From Rhodospirillales bacterium (lineage in GTDB: Bacteria; Pseudomonadota; Alphaproteobacteria; Reyranellales; Reyranellaceae): DNA of 64,000 bases. How positions within the stretch are numbered: the stretch's first letter is position 1; every line of letters begins with the position of its first letter. Of the stretch, positions 1 through 7,421 are shown piece after piece. Where the stretch lies: positions 1-64,000 of the forward strand of contig JACPOB010000080.1 in NCBI GenBank assembly GCA_016185145.1. The letters run 5' to 3'. The notes under the pieces were generated by a model, which searched no databases, was not told where the DNA came from, and worked only from the letters and a program-made list of their open reading frames with translations. Made by a program: the position numbers and the translations under genes.

Positions 1-2
1 AG

Positions 3-47
3 CGCATGCGGGCCGACAACGACCTGACCCTCGCCCTCTCCGCCTGA
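3..47 (+). CDS. C-terminal end of an unidentified upstream gene (partial)
   Basis: The frame beginning at base 3 is open to a TGA at 45-47 and reads RMRADNDLTLALSA. The other two forward frames either stop at once or run into low-coding sequence. This is compatible with the last residues of a protein that begins outside the window. Too little remains to name a family. A small hairpin follows about 27 bases after the stop, which fits the end of a transcription unit. Confidence 0.4.
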   Translation, partial: RMRADNDLTLALSA

Positions 48-73
48 CACCACACCCAAACCAAAAATGTAGT

Positions 74-87
74 GCCGACTTTTCGGC
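74..87. terminator. Small hairpin, possible weak terminator
   Basis: GCCGA and TCGGC form a 5-bp stem around a CTTT loop, 27 bases downstream of the partial gene that stops at 47. No clean run of T follows, so it is a weak candidate. The rest of 48-151 is relatively AT-rich and shows no gene. Confidence 0.25.
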
Positions 88-151
88 TAACTCTTTGATT
101 CCATTGAATCGCAATGCCGATTCTGCGCAAGTTGGGTTAGCCTCATGCTCC

Positions 152-236
152 TCCGGACCTCGCGCGTCCTCGCGCGCTTAAGCGCATTCACATGCGTGTA
201 TCATCGTGAGGCGCGCGAGGACGCGCGCGGTCCGGA
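152..236. repeat. Palindromic intergenic repeat, family A, copy 1
   Basis: Arms 152-177 and 211-236 are inverted copies of each other over 26 bases with one mismatch. They begin with TCCGGACC and end with GGTCCGGA. The same core words recur at 6386-6450 and 19571-19650, so this is a dispersed repeat. It lies between the end of the partial gene and the small membrane protein encoded on the opposite strand. Confidence 0.75.
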
Positions 237-248
237 AGAATTCGTTAT

Positions 249-473
249 TCAGCTTCTCGCCCGGCGATCGAAAAAGAGCATGCCGCCTCCAACGACGATC
301 GCGATCACGCCGACGATGCTGGGAAGAGGAATGGTGCGTTGCTGATCGGCTGTGACCTTTAGCGGACCGGCGTCGACGACGGTGCGCTTCTCAGTGAAGG
401 TGATGTTGTCGATCGCCAGGCCTGCGATGCCGATGGCAATCAGCAGTGCGCCGAAGATGACGAGCGGTCGCAT
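249..473 (-). CDS. Small two-helix membrane protein
   Basis: A 74-residue protein with two hydrophobic segments, about residues 3-22 and 50-67. They flank a polar loop containing the conserved-looking words NITFTEKRTVVDAGPLKVTAD and TIPLP. Small proteins of this build, with an ITYT-type motif followed by a KTIPLPPIVG-type second helix, are common and mostly uncharacterised. I recognise the pattern but can give no function. The ATG at 473 was chosen because a GGAGAG ribosome binding site sits just upstream. A longer open frame to 638 would run through a palindromic repeat and is unlikely to be translated. Confidence 0.7.
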   Translation of the reverse strand: MRPLVIFGALLIAIGIAGLAIDNITFTEKRTVVDAGPLKVTADQQRTIPLPSIVGVIAIVVGGGMLFFDRRARS

Positions 474-533
474 GTCGGGCTCCTCTCCTGCTGCGCAATC
501 AACGCAATGGTTGCCGGAGGGGTTCCTGAGCAT

Positions 534-664
534 TCCTCCCCACGCGAAGCGTGGGGAGGTGCCCGCGTAGCGGGCGGAGGGGTCATGAGCACCACGACTG
601 ATGCTCTTGACCCCTCCGTCAGCGTAAGACGCTGACACCTCCCCAGCTTTCGCTGGGGAGGAAG
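534..664. repeat. Palindromic intergenic repeat, family B, complete copy
   Basis: The element is built of nested hairpins. It starts with TTCCTCCCCA and ends with TGGGGAGGAA. GGAGGGGTCATGAGC on the left is mirrored by GCTCTTGACCCCTCC on the right. Each half also folds by itself, for example CCCCACGCGAAGCGTGGGG at 538-556. A half element of the same family lies at 26013-26068. It separates the UGSC gene from the small membrane-protein gene downstream on the same strand and may act as a processing or termination structure. Confidence 0.75.
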
Positions 665-666
665 GG

Positions 667-1191
667 TTAGTCTTTCACCAGCATCGCCTTGCCCTGCTCG
701 ATAGCGAGGCGCGCCATCGCTTCCAGACCGGCATCGGTGGCGCTGCTGACCGGATGGCCGATCTTGGCAAAGCTATAGCCCGGCATGCCCAGCACGCGGC
801 TCATCAGCTCGGCGGCGCTCGCGAACCGCTCGGTCATGACGCTGAAGGCGGGAACCAGGAGACGTTCAGCTGTCACGGAGTCGTGCAGACTGCACGATGA
901 ACAGCTTCCTCAATCCCCTATGCCGGAGATCACCGCGTCCCAGTTCCTGACCTCGGCGACGATGTGGGCGTCGGCCGGCGCGCTGTAGTTCGACTTGGTG
1001 CGCATCACCACCTTGGCCACGCCGTGCTCCTCGCGCAGCAGGCGGTCGAGATGGGCGAAGAAGCCCTTGGTGCCTTCCTTGCCGTTGGAGATGAAGCCGA
1101 TGGTCTTGCCTTCGAGCGTGGCGAGCCGCGGCGCGAGCTGGCCGGCCGGCGGCGCCTTCTCCGGCGTGGGGTCGAGGACACGAAACGTCAT
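667..1191 (-). CDS. UGSC-family selenoprotein (in-frame UGA read as selenocysteine)
   Basis: The reading frame starts at ATG 1191, meets a TGA at 912-910 and continues in the same frame to 667. This gives 174 residues with position 94 encoded by UGA. The residues around it are GIGD-U-GSCSSCSLHDS. That is the diagnostic U/C-G-S-C motif of the UGSC family, a known selenoprotein group in which most members carry Cys at this place. The part after the UGA (VTAERLLVPAFSVMTERF, then SRVLGMPGYSFAKIGHPVSS) is as well conserved in character as the part before it. That is not expected for sequence beyond a true stop. Immediately downstream is a bacterial-type SECIS hairpin, annotated separately. The start has an AGAGG site upstream and lies 3 bases after the stop of the preceding gene, so the two are co-transcribed. 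The molecular function of UGSC proteins is not established; a redox role is likely given Sec94, Cys97 and Cys100. No selenocysteine biosynthesis gene is in the window. The alternatives are a 93-residue truncated product or a pseudogene. Confidence 0.85.
868..906 (-). promoter_or_regulatory. SECIS element of the UGSC gene
   Basis: Counting from the base after the UGA in the mRNA, bases 4-9 (AGCUGU) pair with 37-42 (ACAGCU). Bases 13-18 (UCGUGC) pair with 24-29 (GCACGA), leaving the loop AGUCU. The loop GU falls at bases 20-21, the same spacing as in the well-studied Escherichia coli fdhF element, whose apical word UGCAGGUCUGCA closely resembles UGCAGUCUGCA here. This is what SelB needs to decode UGA as selenocysteine. 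The structure was folded by eye. Confidence 0.8.
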
Positions 1192-1194
1192 GAT

Positions 1195-2259
1195 CTACCT
1201 CTGCTCCTTCTTCGGCGGCTCGCAGTCGACGCAGGCGCCGATAGCCATGGTGACGGCATGGCTCTTGTTGCCGAGCCACGGGGGAATGACGGCGCCGAAG
1301 CCGCCGGCGGGACCGCCCGCGGCCACGACCAAAAGCTGGTCCGGCGATTCCATCGCCGGATAGACGCTGTCGCCGCGGTCGCGCACCACGGCGCCCTTGC
1401 CGACCTCGGCCCATTCGCGGCGATGGATGCGGGCGCGTTCATGGATGAAGTTGGCGATGTCGGTCTTGCTCCACTTGGCGGCCTGCAGATGCTCGCGCAG
1501 CTGCTTGGGAATGATCAGCGCGTAGTTGCCGGGATGGATCGAATAGTGCCTCAGGTTGGCGCGCATCTCGGCCGCGAAGGTCTCGAGGATCTCCTCGGGC
1601 CTGGTCGTCCACTCGTTCATGAGCTGGCGCGGCGCGCCGGCCGCCATCACCGTCACGGCCGAAGCCTCTTTCGGGATGCCGCGCTGCTCGGCAAGCGACA
1701 GCCAGGTCGTGTCCTCCTCGTCCTCGGCCACGCAGTAGCTGAACTTGCCGGGATGGCCCAAGGTCGAGCGGTCGATGGCGCCCGGCCGCACGTCCATCAG
1801 GTTGATCAGGCAAAGCCGGATGGCGCGGCCGATCACGGCCGTCGCGCGATCGCTGTTGCCCAGCGCATTGAAGCCGCCGCTGGCGCCGAGCTCGAGCCGG
1901 ATCGGCCCGTTCAGCACCACCAGCACGGCGCAGCCGCCGGTGCTGGCCGTGGCGCCGTGCATCAGGAAGTCGTCCTGCATCATCGCCGTCCAGGCGGTCA
2001 GCACGACCGGGAAATGCATGGGCAGGCAGCCCGCCATCACGGCATTGATGGCGAGCTTCTCGGCCGTGACGGCAAGGCCGCGCACCGGTTCGATGCCGAT
2101 GAGCTGATCGGGCGGCATCATCGCCCAGTCGAGGCAGGCCTGCACCGCATCGGCGGTCGGCGGCACGATGGGCAGGCCGTCGGTCCAGCCGTTGCTGTGA
2201 TAGAGCTCCTGGACCGCGGCGATATTGTCCGCGTCGTAAGTCCGCGAAGAGAGCTGCAC
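1195..2259 (-). CDS. WTDGLP-motif protein, operon partner of the UGSC selenoprotein
   Basis: A 354-residue protein starting at GTG 2259, chosen because GGAGGA lies 5 bases upstream. An upstream ATG in frame has no such site. The N-terminal region carries the striking motif NGWTDGLPIVPPT at about residues 24-35. The C-terminus ends in GACVDCEPPKKEQR, a CxxC pair that could be redox-active. I associate the WTDGLP motif with uncharacterised proteins encoded beside UGSC genes, from memory and not from a search. The stop is 3 bases before the UGSC start codon, which argues for translational coupling and a shared role. There is no signal peptide or obvious membrane helix, so it is probably cytoplasmic. 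No reaction can be assigned. Confidence 0.7.
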   Translation of the reverse strand: MQLSSRTYDADNIAAVQELYHSNGWTDGLPIVPPTADAVQACLDWAMMPPDQLIGIEPVRGLAVTAEKLAINAVMAGCLPMHFPVVLTAWTAMMQDDFLMHGATASTGGCAVLVVLNGPIRLELGASGGFNALGNSDRATAVIGRAIRLCLINLMDVRPGAIDRSTLGHPGKFSYCVAEDEEDTTWLSLAEQRGIPKEASAVTVMAAGAPRQLMNEWTTRPEEILETFAAEMRANLRHYSIHPGNYALIIPKQLREHLQAAKWSKTDIANFIHERARIHRREWAEVGKGAVVRDRGDSVYPAMESPDQLLVVAAGGPAGGFGAVIPPWLGNKSHAVTMAIGACVDCEPPKKEQR

Positions 2260-2345
2260 GTGATTCCTCCGAAGGGCGGCAGCATAGCGCTGCACGTCCC
2301 TATGCCAACATCAACTTGATAGACAGGATTATTGCGAATTACGCA

Positions 2346-3251
2346 TCAATCCTGCCGCGGCCACTCGCGCCGCAACAACGTCAGGAAACCCGCGGCGGCC
2401 GGCGTCGGCTCGCGTTCGCGCAGGGTGATCACGCCGATGCGTCGCACCAGGCGCGGCTCGAGCGGCACCGCGCGCAGGTTACGGCCGGTCGGCACGGCGC
2501 CGCGCGGCACGATGCCGATGCCGACGTCGGCCGCGACCAGGCCGAGCAAGGTGGCGATCTGCGTGACCACCACCATCTGGCGCAGCGGCACGCCCGCCAT
2601 CGCCGCCGCGGCATCGATGGTGCGCCGGGTGCGCGAATCGGTCGGCAGCGCCACGATCGGCTGGTCGGCGAGGTCGGACAGGCCGAGCTTGCGGCGGTTG
2701 GCGAGCTTGTGGCGGGCCGACGTCACGACGCAGAACGTCTCGCGGCCGAGCGCCGTGCCGACGGCGAAGTCGGGCAGCTCGTCGACATAGCCCAGGCCGA
2801 AATCGGCGACGCCGCTACGCACGTCCTCGAGCACCGATCCATGAACGCTCTCGCGAACGTGGATCTCCACGCCCGGCCGGTCGGCGCGATAGGCGGCGAT
2901 CAGGCGCGGCAGGGCCGCCCCCGCCACCGACATGACGCTCGACAGCACGACCAGGCCGCGCCGTTCCTGCGCCACTTCCCGCACGCTCTGCACCGTGATG
3001 CCGAGGTCGGCCAGCATGCGCTCGGCGACCGCGGCGAACTCGCGTCCGGCGGCGGTGACCTGCAGGCGGCGCGTCGTGCGATCGAACAGGCGCACACCGA
3101 GTTCGGTTTCCAGCCGCTTTACGGCCCGCGTGAGCGCCGGCTGGGAGATGCGCAAACGGGCGGCGGCAGCGACGAAGCTGCCGTACTCGACCAGCGCGAG
3201 GACCGCTTCGAGCTGGCGGGCGCTGAAGTCGGGAAGCGCGGCAGGCGGCAT
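2346..3251 (-). CDS. LysR-family transcriptional regulator
   Basis: A 301-residue protein with an N-terminal winged helix-turn-helix (about residues 8-66, including AAAARLRISQPALTRAVKRLE) and a C-terminal periplasmic-binding-like effector domain (about 92-295). This is standard LysR length and order. It lies directly upstream of, and on the same strand as, the WTDGLP/UGSC pair, with 86 bases between. It may therefore be co-transcribed with them and control them. The gap holds a short inverted repeat, AGGATT at 2325-2330 and AATCCT at 2348-2353, which may be chance. The effector is unknown. Confidence 0.88.
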   Translation of the reverse strand: MPPAALPDFSARQLEAVLALVEYGSFVAAAARLRISQPALTRAVKRLETELGVRLFDRTTRRLQVTAAGREFAAVAERMLADLGITVQSVREVAQERRGLVVLSSVMSVAGAALPRLIAAYRADRPGVEIHVRESVHGSVLEDVRSGVADFGLGYVDELPDFAVGTALGRETFCVVTSARHKLANRRKLGLSDLADQPIVALPTDSRTRRTIDAAAAMAGVPLRQMVVVTQIATLLGLVAADVGIGIVPRGAVPTGRNLRAVPLEPRLVRRIGVITLREREPTPAAAGFLTLLRREWPRQD

Positions 3252-3337
3252 CGGTCGAGCATAGCGTCCATGGCCGCCCCTGTAACACCTTGCTTCCCCA
3301 CTTCGTCTTCAAGGCATGACTGTTACGGGAGAAGACA

Positions 3338-3559
3338 ATGGGAGAATTCCATCTTGCCCACTGGATCGTCGTGCTCGGCGTGCTGGCCTTGACGAGCGTT
3401 GTGTGGGGCTATCCCCTGGCCGTCCTGTGCCGTCGCACCGGCAAGTCGACCGCTGTCGGCTGGCTGGCGGGCACCATCGGAATGTTTTGCGGCGGACCTA
3501 TGTGGTGCGTTTGGTGGCTTGCCTTTTCCACCTGGAAGGCATCGCCGCCCAAACCCTGA
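3338..3559 (+). CDS. Small hydrophobic protein of unknown function
   Basis: A 73-residue protein with hydrophobic segments at about residues 6-31 and 39-65, likely two membrane helices. A ribosome binding site GGGAGA precedes the ATG by about 6 bases. It is rich in Trp and has Cys at several places in the second segment (GMFCGGPMWCVWWLAF). I do not recognise a family. It stands alone between a divergent LysR gene and a convergent monooxygenase gene, whose stop is 3 bases away. Confidence 0.6.
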   Translation: MGEFHLAHWIVVLGVLALTSVVWGYPLAVLCRRTGKSTAVGWLAGTIGMFCGGPMWCVWWLAFSTWKASPPKP

Positions 3560-3562
3560 TGA

Positions 3563-4666
3563 TCACGCGGCAAGCATGCGCTCGCGATTGCGTTCGCGCA
3601 GGATCGGCATGACCCACTTGCCGAAGCGCTCGGCTTCCTTGTCGTGCAGATAGCCGGAGAGGCAGAAGGAGTGGCAGCCGAGATCGATGAAGTCCTGCAG
3701 GGTCTCGGCGCACTGCTCGGGCGTGCCGACGATGGCGATGCCCGCGCCCGGCCGCACCTGGGTGATGCCGGTCCACAGGTTGCGCTCGATGACCTCGCCC
3801 TGGGTGGCGAGCTCGCGCACCCGGCGATTGGCCTCGGAGGTCGCGAAGCGCTCCTTCACGAAGGCCTTTTGCGCTTCGCTGGCATGCCCCACCAGCTCAT
3901 GAGCGAACTCCCAGGCCTCCTTTTCGCTCTGCCGGCAGACGATCTGCAGGCGCATGCCGAAGCCGATGTCGTTGTCGCGGCCATGCTTGGCCGCCATGCC
4001 GCGGATCACGGCCATGTTGGCGCGGATGCGCTCGTAAGTGTCGCCCCAGAACAGGTGCACGTCGGAATGCTTGGCCGAGATCTCCCACGCCTGCTGCGAG
4101 CCGCCGCCGAGATAGAACTTCGGGTACGGTTTCTGCAGCGGATGCGGCCGGATCTGCGCGCCCTTCAATTGATAGAACTTGCCGTCGTAGGTGAGCGGGC
4201 CGCGCGCGCTCCACAGCGCCTTCAGGATCGAGACCTCCTCGTCCATGATCTCGTAGCGCTCCTGCTTGCCCCACTTGATGCCTTCGGACTCGTTCTCGGC
4301 CTCGCTTTGGCCCGCGATCAGGTTGATGCAGATGCGGCCGCCCGAGAGCTGGTCGAAGGTCGCGATCATCTTGGCCAGCAGCACGGGATTGATATAGGAC
4401 GGCCGCGCCGCCACCAGCATGCGGATCGACTTGGAGCGCGCGACCATCATCGCGCTCGAGATCCAGGCCTCCCAGCACGCGGTCTGCACCGGCACCAGCA
4501 TGTATTCGAAACCCGCCGCCTCGGCCGCCGCGACGACGCGGTCGAACAGCGGCAGTGATGACGCTACCTGTGCACTGGCCAAGCCATAGGCTGTCGTATC
4601 GCCTGCCGTCGGCAGGAACCAACCGAATTCCAGTCTGCGCCCGTGTTGCTGTCCGTCCCGCTGCAT
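3563..4666 (-). CDS. Flavin-dependent alkanesulfonate monooxygenase-like protein (SsuD type)
   Basis: A 367-residue luciferase-like monooxygenase close to the usual SsuD length of about 380. It shares the SsuD pattern: FGWFLPTAGDT at the N-terminus, then MLVPVQTACWEAW, LVAARPSYINP, GRICINLIAGQSE, PKFYLGGGSQQAW, ITQVRPGAGIAIVG and a final CLSGYLHDKEAERFG. Such enzymes use reduced flavin and oxygen to oxidise an organosulfonate or related substrate. The reductase partner and the ABC transporter typical of ssu operons are not adjacent, so the substrate is open. The ATG at 4666 has no good ribosome binding site but is the only reasonable start. It is divergent from the gamma-glutamyltransferase gene, with 99 bases between. 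Confidence 0.82.
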   Translation of the reverse strand: MQRDGQQHGRRLEFGWFLPTAGDTTAYGLASAQVASSLPLFDRVVAAAEAAGFEYMLVPVQTACWEAWISSAMMVARSKSIRMLVAARPSYINPVLLAKMIATFDQLSGGRICINLIAGQSEAENESEGIKWGKQERYEIMDEEVSILKALWSARGPLTYDGKFYQLKGAQIRPHPLQKPYPKFYLGGGSQQAWEISAKHSDVHLFWGDTYERIRANMAVIRGMAAKHGRDNDIGFGMRLQIVCRQSEKEAWEFAHELVGHASEAQKAFVKERFATSEANRRVRELATQGEVIERNLWTGITQVRPGAGIAIVGTPEQCAETLQDFIDLGCHSFCLSGYLHDKEAERFGKWVMPILRERNRERMLAA

Positions 4667-4765
4667 GCCTCGATTGTGCTGCGGCAGGCGCTCCGGTGCA
4701 ATTGTTGCTGGTCGTAACGCCGCCGAGCAGGCACGATCCGCGCCGCGCCTTTCGAGGGAGATCCG

Positions 4766-6361
4766 ATGTTGCAGCATGGCAAGCGTCCGACAATCGCATC
4801 GCGGCACGGCATGGTGGCCGCCGCCCATCCGCTGGCCGCCGCCGCCGGCGCGCGCGTGCTGGGCAACGGCGGCAACGCCTTCGATGCCGCCGCAGCGACG
4901 GCCGCGACCCTGAATGTCGTCGAGCCCTACATGTCGGGCCTGGCGGGCCAGGGCATGGCGACCTGCTACATCGCGTCCGAGCGGCGCGTGCGCTCGCTCA
5001 ATTTCCTGGGCCTCATCCCGCGCAAGTTTCCGCTCGACCGGCTGAGCAACCGCGAACAGGTGCTGCGCGGGCCGATCGCCGTCGGCGCGCCGGGCAATCT
5101 GGCGGGCTGGTGCGAGATGGTCGGCGCCTATGGCACCAAGAAGCTGCCCGAGCTGTTCGCGCCGGCGATCGCCATCGCCCGCGACGGCTTCGGACTGATC
5201 GAGTTCAATGTCGAGGAGATCGGCGGCGTCACCCACGAGCTGCGCAATCAGGCCAAACTCTATCCCGAATGGTCGCGCACCTATCTCGAAGGCATCGAGG
5301 GCGGCAAGCCGATGCAGGGCGCGGTGCTGCGGCAGGCCGACCTCGCCAGGACCCTGGAGGCGCTGGCGGCCGAAGGGCCGTCGCTGCTCTACGGAGGGGC
5401 GCTGGGCCAGAAGCTGATCGACCGCATCGTCGAACTGGGCGGGACGCTCACCCTGGAAGACCTCATGGACATGAAGGCGCAGTGGATCGACCCGGTGGCG
5501 GCGACCTATCGCGGCCGTACCATCCACGTGCCGCCGCCGCCCTGCGAGGCGTTCCAGTACTTGTTGACGCTGCGCATCCTCGAAGGCTTCGACCTCGCCA
5601 AGATGCAGCGCAACGGCACCGACCATATCGACACCGTGCTGCGCGCCATCCGCATCGCGGCGGGCGTGCGCATCGCCACCGGCGTGCCCTCGCAGCAGAA
5701 GCTGGCCGAGCTCCTGTCCGATGGCCACGTCGAGAGCCTGCGGGCGCGGGTGCGGGACGGCAGGCCGGTCACGGGCCCGACCGAGCAATGGACGGCGCCG
5801 GCGACCGACGGCCACACGACCTCGTTCTCCATCGCCGACCGGCACGGCAACATGGTGTGCGTGACCCAAAGCCTCGGCAGCGTGTTCGGCTCGGGCGTGG
5901 TCGTTCCCGGCACTGGGGTGTGCCTCAACAACTTCCTCTATTGGGCCGACGTGAATCCCGCGAGCCCCAACCGCGTGAAGCAGGGCGACCCCATGCCGGT
6001 TTGCGTGGCGCCCTCGATCGTCACCGAGGACGACAAGCCGGTGCTGGCGCTGGGCACGCCCGGCAGCTACGGCATCCTCCAGACCCAGGTGCAGGCGATG
6101 GTGCAGTACGTCGATTACGGCCTGCCCTTGCAGCAGGCGATCGAGGCGCCGCGCGCGCGTCTCACCGACGGCCGCGCCGTGCTGCTGGAATCGCGGGTCG
6201 ACGCCCAGGTGCGCGACGAGCTGCGCAACCGAGGCCACGACCTCAGCTCGGGCCCGGACTGGACCATGAAGGTCGGCGGCATGCAGGCCGTGGCGCTCAG
6301 GGACGGCACCTTCACCGGCGGCTGCGATCCGCGCCGCGACGGGTACTGCGTGCCGGCTTGA
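4766..6361 (+). CDS. Gamma-glutamyltransferase family protein
   Basis: A 531-residue member of the gamma-glutamyltranspeptidase Ntn-hydrolase family. The N-terminal part contains GMVAAAHPLAAAAGARVLGNGGNAFDAA, typical of the large subunit. The autoprocessing threonine is expected in GHTTSFSIADRHGNMVCVTQS at about residues 351-371, followed by GSVFGSG and a LALGTPGSYGI segment in place of the usual GSPGG. There is no signal peptide, so unlike the classic periplasmic enzyme it is predicted cytoplasmic. That is common for paralogues acting on other acyl or gamma-glutamyl substrates. A GAGGGAG site precedes the ATG. No neighbour fixes the substrate. Confidence 0.85.
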   Translation: MLQHGKRPTIASRHGMVAAAHPLAAAAGARVLGNGGNAFDAAAATAATLNVVEPYMSGLAGQGMATCYIASERRVRSLNFLGLIPRKFPLDRLSNREQVLRGPIAVGAPGNLAGWCEMVGAYGTKKLPELFAPAIAIARDGFGLIEFNVEEIGGVTHELRNQAKLYPEWSRTYLEGIEGGKPMQGAVLRQADLARTLEALAAEGPSLLYGGALGQKLIDRIVELGGTLTLEDLMDMKAQWIDPVAATYRGRTIHVPPPPCEAFQYLLTLRILEGFDLAKMQRNGTDHIDTVLRAIRIAAGVRIATGVPSQQKLAELLSDGHVESLRARVRDGRPVTGPTEQWTAPATDGHTTSFSIADRHGNMVCVTQSLGSVFGSGVVVPGTGVCLNNFLYWADVNPASPNRVKQGDPMPVCVAPSIVTEDDKPVLALGTPGSYGILQTQVQAMVQYVDYGLPLQQAIEAPRARLTDGRAVLLESRVDAQVRDELRNRGHDLSSGPDWTMKVGGMQAVALRDGTFTGGCDPRRDGYCVPA

Positions 6362-6385
6362 CCGGAGCGCTCATGATTCATGCTC

Positions 6386-6450
6386 TTCCGGACCGCGCGC
6401 ATCTTGCGCGCTCATGAGCGATGAGCGAGCCGGAGGCTCGCGGTCCGGAA
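6386..6450. repeat. Palindromic intergenic repeat, family A, copy 2
   Basis: Arms TTCCGGACCGCG (6386-6397) and CGCGGTCCGGAA (6439-6450) are perfect inverted copies, and CATGCTC/GATCATG extend the pairing imperfectly. The interior ATGAGCGAGCCGGAGGCTCG is almost identical to that of the copy at 19533-19676. The element fills the gap between the convergent gamma-glutamyltransferase and CBS genes, where it could serve as a bidirectional transcription end. Confidence 0.75.
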
Positions 6451-6488
6451 GATCATGAGCGGGCGGGAGCCCTCGGTCCGAACATGAA

Positions 6489-6926
6489 CTACTTATGCGG
6501 TCGTGACGGCTCCGAAATCTCCGCGATTGCCTCGCCGACCTCCTTGAGATCGGCGGCGCGCGGCTCGGTGGCGATGTCGCCCAGGGACACGATCCCGACC
6601 AGGTTCTTGTCCTTGTCGAGCACGGCCAACCTTCGCACCTGCAGCGTCTTCATGCGCTCCAGCACCTCCTCGGCATCCTCTTCCTCGAAGGCCCAGGAGA
6701 TATCCTCGGTCATGCATTCGCGCACCTGCATCTCGACCGGCGAGCGACCGGTCGCCACGCCGCGCACGACGATGTCGCGATCGGTCAGGGTACCGACCAG
6801 CCGGCGGCCCCGGCAGACCGGCAACAAGCCCACGCCCATCGCCTCCATGGCCATCGCCGCCTGCTGCAGCGAGGCGTCCGGCGCCACCGTTTCGACCTGG
6901 CGGGTCATGACTTCGCAGACTTGCAT
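6489..6926 (-). CDS. CBS-domain pair protein
   Basis: A 145-residue protein made of two CBS motifs, about residues 5-60 (VMTRQVETVAPDASLQQAA through GTLTDRDIV) and 70-125 (CMTEDISWAFEEEDAEEVL through GIVSLGDIA). Such Bateman modules usually bind adenosyl nucleotides such as AMP, ATP or SAM and act as sensors. As a free-standing protein its target is unknown. The ATG at 6926 starts the family consensus but has no clear ribosome binding site. The ATG at 6908 (MTRQVE) is an alternative. A longer in-frame extension upstream to 7178 reads as low-complexity arginine-rich sequence and was rejected. Confidence 0.85.
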   Translation of the reverse strand: MQVCEVMTRQVETVAPDASLQQAAMAMEAMGVGLLPVCRGRRLVGTLTDRDIVVRGVATGRSPVEMQVRECMTEDISWAFEEEDAEEVLERMKTLQVRRLAVLDKDKNLVGIVSLGDIATEPRAADLKEVGEAIAEISEPSRPHK

Positions 6927-7008
6927 GAAGGCATAATGTGCCGACCGCCTACGAGTTGCATGCTGCGCCGTGGCCAACCAAGCAACCCGATGGCCCTTCG
7001 GGCGCCCG

Positions 7009-7344
7009 TCAGGGTGCCGCCGGCACCACAACCCGGGTCTGCGAGCGGACGTGGGGCGCGAAGTTCGCCCAGCCGCGCATGGTATTGAACTCCTTGGTTT
7101 CGACCGCAGCGGGCGACGCAAGTTCGTAGACCGTCGTGTAAAGCTTCGTCTTCGTCCGACGGCCCTGGCCGCGGTCACTTTCCGACACCTCGCCCGAGGT
7201 CACATAGCGCCGCCCGGCCAGCACACCTGGACAGGCAAGTGCATCGGGCAGGTGCACGTCGTCGTACCACCGGTTCCAGTCGGCCTAGACTGCGGCGTCG
7301 ACCTCGGCCGTCACGATGAGCAGGCAATTCGGCAAGGCGGTCAT
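7009..7344 (-). pseudogene. Small ferredoxin-fold protein gene interrupted by an amber codon
   Basis: From ATG 7344 the frame reads MTALPNCLLIVTAEVDAAV, then TAG at 7287-7285, then ADWNRWYDDVHLPDALACPG and on to a natural stop at 7009, 111 residues in all. The region after the TAG (NRWYDDVHLPDALACPGVLAGRRYV) is clearly protein-like. It resembles small EthD/Dabb-type alpha+beta barrel proteins that carry a WYDxxHxPDxLxxPGV signature. A single base change, for example GAG or CAG to TAG, explains the break. The rest of the frame is intact, so the mutation is recent, or it is suppressed, or it is a sequencing error. A start at the inner codons would lose the first beta strand. The gene is divergent from the peptide-binding protein gene. 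Confidence 0.65.
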
Positions 7345-7421
7345 TTTCGGCATTCCTCTTGCACGCGGCATCCAGTAGGGATGGAATGCGCGCCAACGAC
7401 AAAATTCAAGAGGGATGGAAG

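Noticed and set aside
145..345. A small plus-strand gene over the first palindromic repeat
   Set aside because: Its sequence is read from repeat arms and the antisense of the small membrane protein, and there is no ribosome binding site.
667..876. A separate 69-residue gene starting at GTG 876
   Set aside because: It is the in-frame continuation of the gene starting at 1191 beyond the UGA. It has no ribosome binding site of its own, and the UGSC motif and SECIS lie across the junction.
2325..2353. AGGATT/AATCCT as a LysR operator
   Set aside because: Arms are only 6 bases and overlap the end of the LysR gene itself; chance is a sufficient explanation.
7285..7287. The in-frame TAG as a pyrrolysine codon
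   Set aside because: Pyrrolysine use is confined to certain methanogens and a few bacteria with methylamine systems. Nothing of that kind is present and the gene family does not need it. A nonsense mutation is simpler.
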